Of a stretch of 22,466 nucleotides of DNA, positions 6,492 to 13,521 are shown piece by piece. The stretch's first letter is position 1. Every line of letters starts with the position of its first letter. The DNA comes from DASQGA01 sp038209555 (GTDB lineage: Bacteria; Actinomycetota; Thermoleophilia; Gaiellales; Gaiellaceae). Location: assembly GCA_038209555.1 (NCBI GenBank), contig JBBQXP010000043.1, positions 1-22,466 on the forward strand, in the 5' to 3' direction. Below the pieces are notes generated by a model. It was given only the letters and a program-made list of their open reading frames with translations, searched no databases and was not told where the DNA came from. Both the position numbers and the translations under genes were made by a program.

Positions 6492-6878
6492 ATGCCCCGC
6501 ACGATCGTCGAGGGGGACTACTCCGCGGCGGCGACCGCGGCGACCCGTGAGGACACGCTCGGCGCGGCCCCGTTCCCGGCCACGGTCACTTCGGTGCTCT
6601 TCACGCCGCAGGCGGCGATCACGGGTGTGAACACGAACACGCGCCGGGTCGAGGTCAGAAACAAGGGCCAGGCAGGGGCGGGCGTCGTGGTGGTCGCCTC
6701 GCTGCAGTTCGACTCGGGTGTGAACGGGGTCGCCGACGACGAGAAGGTGCTCACCCTCTCGGGCACGCCGACGATCGCCGAGGGTGACGTGCTTGCGGTG
6801 AACACGGTCGCTGTCGGCACCGGTCTCGCCGACCCGGGCGGGACCGTTCGGGTGCTCGGGGAATACGACACCGCGTAA
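6492..6878 (+). CDS. Beta-rich protein, possibly virion-associated
   Basis: This 128-residue protein begins immediately after the preceding stop codon. It is low in charge and rich in Val, Thr, Gly and Ala, with alternating strand-like segments (VTSVLFTPQAAITGVNTN, AGVVVVASLQF, TIAEGDVLAVNTVAVGTGL). That pattern is typical of small capsid decoration or spike-like proteins, but I cannot assign a family. If it is a decoration protein, it would be the only virion component in the element and could mark or modify helper capsids. Confidence 0.7.
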   Translation: MPRTIVEGDYSAAATAATREDTLGAAPFPATVTSVLFTPQAAITGVNTNTRRVEVRNKGQAGAGVVVVASLQFDSGVNGVADDEKVLTLSGTPTIAEGDVLAVNTVAVGTGLADPGGTVRVLGEYDTA

Positions 6879-6899
6879 GCGGGCGGAAGAGGAGGCCTT

Positions 6900-7232
6900 A
6901 TGAGCCCGGTCGGCTACGTCTGCGCTTGTGGCGAGTTCCATTCGGGTGGCACCACTTGCCCGCGTCAGCCGCGCTACCGCAAACCCTCGGGCCGAGACGG
7001 CTCGACCCGGCGCTGGCGCAAGACGCGCGCTCGTGTGCTTGCTCGCGACCATCATCGCTGCGCCAACTGCGGCGAGATCGTCGGACTCGAGGTTCATCAC
7101 GTGAACGGCGACCACCTCGACAACGCGCTCTCGAACCTCGCCACGCTCTGCGGTAGCTGCCACGACCGCGAGCACGCGAGGTCGGAGGCCGAGACGGGGG
7201 GTACGGCTCGTCGAGGACGTGGGCGCTGGTGA
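6900..7232 (+). CDS. HNH endonuclease
   Basis: This 110-residue protein has a zinc-bound HNH nuclease fold. The ligand pairs are C54-x2-C57 and C84-x2-C87, enclosing LEVHHVNGDHLDNALSNLATL with the catalytic HH (66-67), and CHDREH follows. Extra N-terminal cysteines (C8, C10, C20) may form another small metal site. The ATG has GAGGAGG four bases upstream. HNH proteins next to terminase genes are needed for cos cleavage in several HK97-like phages, so a role in packaging initiation with the terminase is a reasonable inference. Its TGA lies inside the 26-bp palindrome. Confidence 0.9.
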   Translation: MSPVGYVCACGEFHSGGTTCPRQPRYRKPSGRDGSTRRWRKTRARVLARDHHRCANCGEIVGLEVHHVNGDHLDNALSNLATLCGSCHDREHARSEAETGGTARRGRGRW

Positions 7233-7253
7233 CCCCGTGCGCACGGGGTCACC
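7228..7253. promoter_or_regulatory. 26-bp perfect palindrome, candidate cos/packaging site
   Basis: The half-site is GGTGACCCCGTGC (7228-7240), followed by its exact reverse complement (7241-7253), with no spacer and no mismatch. It spans the stop codon of the HNH gene and opens the 109-bp gap before the small terminase gene. No T-run follows on either strand, which argues against a simple terminator. A cos or terminase-binding site is often found at this position. The sequence directly shows only the palindrome. Confidence 0.55.
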
Positions 7254-7341
7254 GTACCTCCGTGGGCGAAGACGCATGGACACCCTCAGCTGGCACCCTC
7301 GCGGTCTGTACGGGTTCCAGTGCGCGTGAGGCCGACTAGCC

Positions 7342-7755
7342 ATGCCTGGGCCCGCTCCGAAGCCTCCAGGGCAGCGCAGACGGCGAAACAAGGGCCCCAA
7401 GGCGCAGTCGCTACCGCCGCCGAGCTCCGCGCGGAAGGCGCCGGTGCTGCCGGGCTCTTCGAAGCTTCTGCCCGCGACGCGCCAATGGTGGCGCACCGTC
7501 TGGGGCTCTCCGATGGCGGGCGTCTACCTGGACGCGGACGTGCCGACGCTGGTCCGTCTGGCCGGTCTCGTCGACCGGGTCGGACGCGGCGATCAGGCCT
7601 ATCGGCTTCCGAGCGAGATCCGCGCGCTCGAGGACAGGTTCGGCCTCTCCCCGCTTGCACGCCGGCGGCTGCAGTGGGAAGTCGAGCAGGCGACGGAGCA
7701 GCCAGACGAGCATGAGGGCGGCGACGACCGCTGGCTCCGCGCCGTCTCAGACTAG
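7342..7755 (+). CDS. terS: Phage terminase small subunit
   Basis: This 137-residue protein starts MPGPAPKPPGQRRRRN, the basic Pro-rich opening seen in many actinophage small terminases. It continues with WWRTVWGSPMAGVYLDADVP, a helical segment LVRLAGLVDRV, and the family-like SEIRALEDRFGLSPLARRRL near the C-terminus. Small terminases recognise the packaging site and load the large subunit. It sits between the HNH gene and the large subunit. A GAGG about 11 bases upstream is a weak ribosome site. The stop TAG overlaps an upstream extension of the large-subunit frame. Confidence 0.85.
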   Translation: MPGPAPKPPGQRRRRNKGPKAQSLPPPSSARKAPVLPGSSKLLPATRQWWRTVWGSPMAGVYLDADVPTLVRLAGLVDRVGRGDQAYRLPSEIRALEDRFGLSPLARRRLQWEVEQATEQPDEHEGGDDRWLRAVSD

Positions 7756-7820
7756 ACCGCACGCTCGGCCCGGCGGTCGTCCGCTGGATCGAGGATCAGC
7801 TCGTCCACGGGCCCGGTGAT

Positions 7821-9293
7821 GTGCAAGGCCAGCCGGTCAGGCTGGACGACGAGCAGACCCGCTTCGTCCTGCGCGCCTACAGCCTCAGCGATCGCGGCAA
7901 GCGGGTGGTACGTCGCGCGGTGTTCTCGCGCCCGAAGGGGCGAGCGAAGTCGGAGTTCGCCGCCATGCTCGCCTGCGCGGAGGCGTTGGGCCCGGTGCGC
8001 TTTGCCGGCTGGGGCGGCGACGGAAGGCCGCTGGGAAGGCCGGTGCAGGCGCCGATCGTCCTCTGTGTGGCGACGGCGGAGGAGCAGGCGGACCACGCGT
8101 ACAGCGCGATCGAGTTCATGCTCCGCCACGGCCGCATCTCGGAGACGCCGGGCCTCGACGTCGGGATGACGCGGACGTATCTGCCCGGGGGGGGGAAGGT
8201 CGCGCCAGTGTCGGCGAAGGCGTCGTCGAAGGACGGCGGACGGGAGAGTTTTGTCGTCTTCGACGAGACGCATTTGTTCGCGAGCGACGAGCTGCGCCGG
8301 CTGCACGCGACGATCCGGCGCAACCTCGGCAAGCGCAAGAGCTCGGAGCCCTGGAGCCTGGAGACGTCGACCATGTACGCGAGCGGCGAGGGCTCGGTCG
8401 CGGAGGCCTCGCACGCCTACGCGCAGGCGGTCGCGGCCGGCAAGATGCGGGACCCCGGCTTCCTGTTCGACCATCGCCAGGCGCCGGCCGGCTTCGACTT
8501 CGATGATGACGAGCAGCTCCGGGCCGCTCTCGTCGACGTGTACGGCGCCGCGGCCGAGTGGATGGACCTCGACCGGCTCGTGCTGGAGGCGCGCGACCCG
8601 CAGACAGACCAGTCCGACTTCGTCCGCTACTTCCTGAACCGCCCCACCCGCCGGCAGAAGGCGCAGTGGATCAAGCCGGAGCAGTGGGCGGCGCTGGCCG
8701 ATGACGAGTCCGAGATCGAGCCCGGGGCGAGCGTCTGCCTGGGCATGGACGGATCCCGCACGTTCGACACGACCGTCGTCGCCTGGGCCGCGAAAGCCGC
8801 GGACGGGCGCATCGACGTCGACGCGCGCGTCTTCTCCGTGCGCGCCTCGACGCCCCACCACGTCCTCCACGAGGGCGGGCAGATCAATTTCGAGGACGTG
8901 GAGGAGTTCGTGCTCGACCGCTTCGAGCTCTACAAGGTGATCGAGGCCGCCTACGACCCGCGTTACCTCGACCGTTCCGCCGAGATCATCGACCGGCGCC
9001 TGAGCGATGCGGCGATCGCTCGCGTGGAACCGCAGAGCTCCGTCATGCGAGCGGCTCTGACCGCGTTCGAACGCGCGATCCTGGACGGCACCTTGCGCCA
9101 CCGCGGCGACCCGGTGCTGGCCGAGCACCTGGACTGGGCCGGCGTCCAGCGCGGCGAGTCGAACGAGGTCCGCCGCGTCTCCAAGATCGACCGCGCCCGC
9201 CCGATCGACGCCGCCGTCGCGATGGCCCTGGCGGTCGACCGCGCCACGAAGGCGAAGCCGAGGCAGCCGGCCCGGCTCGTGTCATGGTCCTAG
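7821..9293 (+). CDS. terL: Phage terminase large subunit
   Basis: This is the DNA-packaging motor ATPase and nuclease, 490 residues from GTG 7821. The ATPase part has a Walker-A-like SRPKGRAKSE (36-45) and Walker B with its catalytic acid and coupling residue VVFDETHLF (145-153). The nuclease part has CLGMDGSRTFDTTV (D310), AYDP (D379) and DAAVAMALAVDRA (D463) as likely metal ligands. The frame is open upstream to 7716, and family-like sequence (TLGPAVVRWIEDQLVHGPGD) precedes the GTG without an ATG, GTG or TTG. The true start may therefore be a rare CTG (7731), or the protein may arise by frameshift from terS. No portal or capsid gene follows. Confidence 0.92.
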   Translation: MQGQPVRLDDEQTRFVLRAYSLSDRGKRVVRRAVFSRPKGRAKSEFAAMLACAEALGPVRFAGWGGDGRPLGRPVQAPIVLCVATAEEQADHAYSAIEFMLRHGRISETPGLDVGMTRTYLPGGGKVAPVSAKASSKDGGRESFVVFDETHLFASDELRRLHATIRRNLGKRKSSEPWSLETSTMYASGEGSVAEASHAYAQAVAAGKMRDPGFLFDHRQAPAGFDFDDDEQLRAALVDVYGAAAEWMDLDRLVLEARDPQTDQSDFVRYFLNRPTRRQKAQWIKPEQWAALADDESEIEPGASVCLGMDGSRTFDTTVVAWAAKAADGRIDVDARVFSVRASTPHHVLHEGGQINFEDVEEFVLDRFELYKVIEAAYDPRYLDRSAEIIDRRLSDAAIARVEPQSSVMRAALTAFERAILDGTLRHRGDPVLAEHLDWAGVQRGESNEVRRVSKIDRARPIDAAVAMALAVDRATKAKPRQPARLVSWS

Positions 9294-9320
9294 GCCCGCG
9301 CGCGGCGCTTCGTCAGGTGG

Positions 9321-9560
9321 CTACCCGTCGACCGTCTCGAGGATCTCGTCGATAGCGTTGCGTAGGTCTCGGAGCACTGGAAGCCGAATCATGCAGTCGA
9401 CGGTCTCGCCGCCCCAGGACAGCAGACTCAGGAGCGCCATTTCCTCTTTCGTCGCCGACGGCATGCTCAGCCCGGTCACCGTATTGAGCGCGAACCACTT
9501 GACGAGGCGGTGCTCGTCGACCTCGACCGCCTCTTCCCCCGGGTAGTCACTCTCGTACAC
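9321..9560 (-). CDS. Small hypothetical protein, 79 aa
   Basis: The GTG start has a good AAAGGAGG site ten bases upstream. The product begins MYESDYPGEEAVEVDEHRL and ends LRDLRNAIDEILETVDG. It is acidic with hydrophobic helical segments (ALLSLLSWGGETVDCMI). I recognise no family. It is convergent with the large terminase gene and lies 48 bp downstream of the small membrane-protein gene, probably in the same leftward transcript. Confidence 0.65.
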   Translation of the reverse strand: MYESDYPGEEAVEVDEHRLVKWFALNTVTGLSMPSATKEEMALLSLLSWGGETVDCMIRLPVLRDLRNAIDEILETVDG

Positions 9561-9608
9561 GATCGCTCCCCTCCTTTGTTCCAGGTCCCATCATCTCTCG
9601 TGCCTCCT

Positions 9609-9839
9609 CTAGGTCATGAAGCGGACTAGAAAAAACGCCCAGGCAATCCAAAAGAGAACGCTCCCGACGATCAGCGCGAGCAGCCACGGCCAGTGCCACG
9701 CGGGCTCCTTCTCCTCCGCGAGCCGCTCTTCGAGCAGGTGCATGACCGCGATCCGCTCGAGCGGCGTGTAGTTCTCGATCTCGCCGGCGCGGTCCTCGTC
9801 GACGAGCTGCCTCAGCCGGCGCGCGTCCGCCCCCGACAC
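9609..9839 (-). CDS. Small single-pass membrane protein
   Basis: Read from GTG 9839 this gives 76 residues: a charged helical N-terminal part (DEDRAGEIENYTPLERIAVM, EERLAEEKEPAW) and one hydrophobic segment near the C-terminus (WLLALIVGSVLFWIAWAFFL) that should span the membrane, ending RFMT. The frame is open to 9938, so the start is uncertain, and no clear ribosome site helps. A holin-like or superinfection-exclusion role is possible in a phage-related element, but nothing in the sequence fixes it. Confidence 0.55.
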   Translation of the reverse strand: MSGADARRLRQLVDEDRAGEIENYTPLERIAVMHLLEERLAEEKEPAWHWPWLLALIVGSVLFWIAWAFFLVRFMT

Positions 9840-9950
9840 GAGCCATTGAAAGAAAGACGACGCCGTGCCCGTGAATGGAGGGATGATCCGGGTCAAGACC
9901 GACCCGCAGACCGGGACCGAGGACGTGACCGGCCGCACCGAGCCACGCCC

Positions 9951-10259
9951 TCAGCTCCAGGTTCTCTCTCGGCCCCCGACCGTCTGCGGCAGCGAACCGC
10001 CGGGGGACGAGCCTCTATCGCGCAGCTCGCGGCGAAGCGCCGTCCTGAAGGTGTCCAAGGCCTGCTGGAGCTCGAGGCGGTGTCCCGTGCCTTCGGGGGA
10101 CTGAACATAGACCCGAAAACACCGCACGAGCCTGCGCAGGGCCTCCTCCCGAACGATGCTCGTCGGCTGCACGAGGCCATTGTCCACCTCCGATGTCAGA
10201 ATGTCAATCTTAGATGGCTGAAGCGACACTTGGAGTTGCGGAAGGACGCCCACCGGCAA
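9951..10259 (-). CDS. Hypothetical protein, about 92-102 aa
   Basis: The leftward frame starts at TTG 10259 or GTG 10229. The central part (KIDILTSEVDNGLVQPTSIV, then REEALRRLVRCFRVYVQ and ALDTFRTALRRELRDRG) is protein-like and its base composition is less GC-rich than nearby genes. No family recognised. It overlaps an open frame on the plus strand whose translation is much less plausible. It may lead the small leftward cluster that includes the membrane protein. Confidence 0.45.
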   Translation of the reverse strand: MPVGVLPQLQVSLQPSKIDILTSEVDNGLVQPTSIVREEALRRLVRCFRVYVQSPEGTGHRLELQQALDTFRTALRRELRDRGSSPGGSLPQTVGGRERTWS

Positions 10260-10297
10260 GCAAGAACTGCGCCGATGTGGGCCGAAAGAGACAGGCC

Positions 10298-10498
10298 ATG
10301 ACTGAACTACCTGCCCAGCTGGCAGCGGTTGCCGAAGCGGCTACGGCGCTGCGCGCGCTCGAAGACGAGCTCGGAGCCGCGCGCGAACTTCTCTACGCTC
10401 GATTCGAGACGGCGCACGAGGCGGGGGCGTCCTATGCGCTCCTCGGCAAAGTCGCCGGCTTCTCTCGTCAGGGAGTCGCGAAAGCGCTCCGGAAGTAG
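10298..10498 (+). CDS. Small HTH-like protein, 66 aa
   Basis: From ATG 10298 (after GAAAGAGACAGGCC) the product begins MTELPAQLAAVAEAATALRA and ends with SYALLGKVAGFSRQGVAKAL plus RK, a typical helix-turn-helix in which the last helix would be the recognition helix. A helical N-terminal half may dimerise. The in-frame ATG at 10214 would add an unlikely extension overlapping the leftward gene. A small hairpin GCCCGG-att-CCGGGC (10502-10516) follows the stop without a T-run. It is the last gene before the right att and might influence recombination or transcription there. Confidence 0.65.
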   Translation: MTELPAQLAAVAEAATALRALEDELGAARELLYARFETAHEAGASYALLGKVAGFSRQGVAKALRK

Positions 10499-10641
10499 CA
10501 TGCCCGGATTCCGGGCTGCCCCCCCGGTGCCGAGCGGGCGCCTCGGGTGCCCAATCAGTGCCCATACGTCGGAAAACTGACTCGTGGAGCCATGCGGGTT
10601 TGCAGCGAACGCCCGTTCCGAAGGCCCTGCAAAAAGCCACT

Positions 10642-10669
10642 TCCCGCCACGTCCCGCCAACTCCCGCCA
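10642..10669 (+). repeat. Three phased TCCCGCCA repeats beside the right att
   Basis: TCCCGCCA occurs at 10642-10649, 10652-10659 and 10662-10669, exactly 10 bp apart, ending nine bases before the right att core. The core CCCGCCA also occurs inverted (TGGCGGG) at 517-523, just inside the left att. Helically phased repeats flanking an att core are what arm-type integrase or excisionase binding sites look like. The binding role is inference. Confidence 0.5.
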
Positions 10670-10678
10670 GGGTGCCGA

Positions 10679-10729
10679 ACTTCACTCGTAATGAAGGGGT
10701 CCGCGGTTCGAATCCGGGCGTCGGCTCTC
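10679..10729 (+). repeat. Right attachment site (51-bp direct repeat)
   Basis: This is the second copy of the tRNA-Thr(CGU) 3' segment, identical to 438-488 except G10717, which breaks a T-stem pair. No tRNA-like sequence precedes it, so it is a bare duplicated att end. It closes the 10.2-kb element. Confidence 0.85.
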
Positions 10730-10799
10730 CTCAGGCAACAGGAGTTGCCGGGTTCGACAACGCGATCCATTGGTGCGTTGTCCGGCTAGGCGACGACCG

Positions 10800-10946
10800 G
10801 GTCCGTCCCGTGCCCGTCGCGCCGAGGAGCGTCTGAAAGCGGTCGCCCCGGTTTGATGCTCTGGAGAGCAAGCCGATAGCCTCCAGCTGGTCGCCGGTGG
10901 GGCGGTAGGCGTCGGAGACGCGGAACGCGGCCAAAATGGACGCATC
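10800..10946 (-). pseudogene. uvrB: uvrB 5' fragment
   Basis: About 49 minus-strand codons match the N-terminus of the excision-repair helicase UvrB: FRVSDAYRPTGDQLEAIGLL, then RGDRFQTLLGATGTGRT. Intact UvrB has AYRPTGDQPEAI-like and GDRFQTLLGATGTGKT sequences here. The Walker A lysine is replaced by arginine, and homology stops right after this motif, in line with the right att 70 bp away. The rest of the gene is absent. It is a non-functional remnant, probably cut by an integration or recombination event; a working uvrB must lie elsewhere. Confidence 0.8.
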
Positions 10947-11546
10947 GTCGCCCGGGGCGTGCAGCCCGTCGCGTGGGCTGCCTGCCTTGACATTTGTGGC
11001 ACCACGCGCGAATCTGGGGCAACCGCCACTGGATGCACTGGTGTCAGGGTCGGCCGAACGGGAGGAAGGCCGCTGAACCCGTTTCCGCGCATGACCCGCT
11101 TGCCGACGGCGGTTGGTGCCGTTCTTCTCTCCATGCTCACGGCGCCTGCGTCGGCGCTCTCGGGGCCCCCGAACGACGATTTCGCGAACGCGAGCCCGGT
11201 CGTTGGCGCCCAAGGGAGCGTTCTCGGGACGAACGTCGGCGCCGATAGGGAGATTGGCGAGCTCGACCACGGGAACCTCGGCGGCGGCTCGATCTGGTAC
11301 CGCTGGAGGGCGCCCGCTGACGGGCTGGTCGGCTTCGTCGCCCAAGGAGGGGGCGTCACACTGCTCGCCGTGTATACGGGCGGCTCGGTTGACGCGCTGA
11401 CGTCGGTCGCAGCGAACAGCGGCAACCCGGCAGCCGTCGCGTTCCGGGCGAGTAAGGACGCCGTGTACCGGATCGCCGTCGACGGCTTCGACGGCCTGCT
11501 GGGCTCGTTCATCCTGGGCTGGGCGCCGGTGCCGAGCGCGGAGCTC

Positions 11547-11576
11547 GAGGAGGAGGAGGAGGAGGAGGAGGAGGAG
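11547..11576 (+). repeat. GAG triplet repeat, ten units
   Basis: Ten perfect GAG codons encode Glu10 as the linker between the PPC-like and FlgD-like domains. A perfect trinucleotide tract like this can change length by slippage in steps of one residue without breaking the frame. Confidence 0.9.
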
Positions 11577-12892
11577 GTGCTCGGTACGCGGCCGAGACCC
11601 GACCTGCTCGCGTTTGACGAGCTCCGGGTCGGCGTCACGGATGCTTCGCTCTTTACGGGCCTCCGTGTAGGAAACGGTCGTAAGCCCTTCGCCGGCGATC
11701 GGCGGCTGCTGACCACCGTGAGTCCGAACGGTGACGGGCTGCGGGACGCCGCCGTAGTGCGGTTTCGTCTCGCCAGGGCGGCCTCGGTGACGGTTGAGGC
11801 GTTCGCGACGCGGGTCAGGCTCGACGAGCGGGTTTGGGTCGCACGCGACCACTTCGGGCCCGGGCTCCACCAGATGGTCTGGAAACCGGGGGCGACGATC
11901 GAGCCTCGGGCATACCTCTTGCGCGTAGTTGCGGTCGACAGATTCGGAAATCGCGCCGTCTTCGGCAAGCGCTCACCGCATGCCGCATGGCCGCCTCAGG
12001 GCCCCGTCGTCCGCGTCCGCGGTCTGGACGCCGGCTTCAGGCGGCGAAGCTACCGTCCACACGCCTTAGCCAAGCTTCGCGTCGCCACCGACGTCCGTCG
12101 ATTCACGCTGCAATTCTTCCGGGCGGGGCCCGACCCGCAGCCAGAGTACGCTCACGACAAGATGAAGGGCGCGCCCGTGAGCGACCCGATCGAAGTCGAC
12201 TGGGCCGGGCGCCGGGGCAGGCCGGGCACGCTCTGGGTGCGCCTCGGCGGATGGGAGAGTGGCGTCTACTTCGCGCGGCTGAGCAGCGCCGACGGACGGG
12301 TCGGATTCGCGCCCGTAATCATGCGCCCGGCCCGGTTCGGTCTCCACCGAGTCGCCGTCGTTCTTCCGACGAATACATGGCAGGCCTACAACTTTCAGGA
12401 TGTCAACGGCGATGGTTGGGGCGATACTTGGTACGCGTCCCTCGCAACGCGGACGGTCGACCTAGCCCGGGTGTACTACCGCGGCGGCGCGCCCGGCCCG
12501 TGGCTCTACGATCGCGGCTTCATCCGCTGGCTTTCGCGTACCGGGAAGCACCCGGACTTTTTCGCCGAGGATGACATTCAGCGCCTCCGCAGCGGCAACC
12601 AGCTCGCCGCCGCGTACGACCTGGTGGTCTACTCGGGTCATGCCGAGTACGTCACCGCCCACGAGTACGACGTAATCGAACGCTACCGCGATCTTGGCGG
12701 GAACCTGATGTTCCTCGCTGCGAACGACTTCTTCCGCCGCGTCGACCGCCGCCGACAGCGGCTCACGCTGGTCGGTCTTTGGCGCGACCTGGGACGACCA
12801 GAGGCCCCGTTGCTCGGCGTCCAGTACATCGGCTACCAGCCGTTCACGTACGGAAAATACGTCGTAACAGGGGCGCGGACGGTACCCTGGGT

Positions 12893-13135
12893 CATGCTTA
12901 TCCGGTTAAGTCCGTCCGGGGCCGGTTCGTAGCGTCTGCCACCCACCAGGGCGCCTCGCCCAAGCACCTGCAGTTCTATCTCGATGAGTTCGTCTTCCGT
13001 CATAAATCGGCATCGCACCCCGCTCTCCGGCGTTCAGAGCCTGCTCGGTCTCGGAGCCGCGCACGAACCCAGCAGCTACCACGAGATCGCCCAGCGACCA
13101 GCGAAACCCGCCGCGGAGCAAACCGGATAAGCATG
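12893..13135 (+). mobile_element. 243-bp internally deleted IS1595-like element
   Basis: The ends are a perfect 15-bp inverted repeat, CATGCTTATCCGGTT at 12893-12907 and its complement at 13121-13135. The flanks are a direct duplication ACCCTGGGT (12884-12892 and 13136-13144). Because that target is a palindrome, the duplication could be counted as 7, 8 or 9 bp; IS1595-type elements make 8 bp. Removing insert plus one copy restores the host reading frame. Inside are transposase C-terminal codons, SPKHLQFYLDEFVF then, in a shifted frame, VQSLLGLGAAHEPSSYHEI, ending in a TAA within the right repeat. It is a non-autonomous derivative that needs a full-length relative for movement. Confidence 0.85.
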
Positions 13136-13521
13136 ACCCTGGGTATTCGACGGTACGAGCCTGGACAACGGGGCAAGGTTCGGGAACTTCGGACGGGAGA
13201 TCGACAAGCGGAACGCGCTTTCGCCGGCGCGGACGCGGCGGCTCGCCTGGATCCCAAACCTCTTCGGGCCCGGACTCTCGGCCGAGATGACCTTCTACCG
13301 ACGGAAGGGGGCGAAGGTATTCGCCGCCGGGACGGTCAACTTCGGCACGTCCGCGCTGAACCCGATTGTCTCAGCGCTGCTCGAGAACATCTGGATCCGG
13401 CTTCTCGCTCCGTAACGGCGGCCGCCCCGGCGCCGCCCCGGGTCGTCTGCCCCCGACCGCAAATGCCTTCGAAACGGCCCTTCCCGTGTCGCCTTTGTTG
13501 TCAACTAACAAGGAGGCCGAC

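Larger units (their letters stand above)
11091..13415 (+). pseudogene. Secreted PPC / FlgD-like / dimethylformamidase-like protein, interrupted
   Basis: ATG 11091 opens a signal peptide (MTRLPTAVGAVLLSMLTAP, likely cut after ASA). Next come a PPC-like beta domain (about 25-150: PPNDDFANA...GGGSIWYRWRAPADG...YRIAVDGFDG), a run of ten Glu (153-162), a FlgD-like Ig domain (about 200-290: SPNGDGLRDAAVV...RAYLLRVVAVDRFGN), and a domain like the C-terminal part of N,N-dimethylformamidase beta subunit (TNTWQAYNFQDVNGDGWGDT, YDLVVYSGHAEYVTAHEYD). A 243-bp insertion after codons for TVPWV adds a TAG at 12930-12932. Beyond it the frame resumes as FDGTSLDNGARFGNFGREID and runs to TAA 13413-13415. The intact protein would have about 690 residues; the truncated one lacks about 90. 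Enzymatic activity was never certain. Confidence 0.82.

Noticed and set aside
7752..9128. Long minus-strand open frame (458 codons)
   Set aside because: It is antisense to the large terminase gene and has low-quality, Arg/Leu/Val-rich content with no motif.
9693..10301. Plus-strand 202-codon open frame
   Set aside because: It overlaps the membrane-protein and 9951-10259 genes on the opposite strand; its translation is Arg/Pro-rich without domains and has no ribosome site.
10682..11968. Minus-strand open frames across the secreted-protein gene
   Set aside because: They are antisense to a clear signal-peptide/PPC/FlgD-like protein. Only the 10800-10946 part is meaningful, as a uvrB fragment. 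The RPDSNRGPLHYE and ADARIRTADPFITSE type strings are translations of tRNA sequence, not protein.
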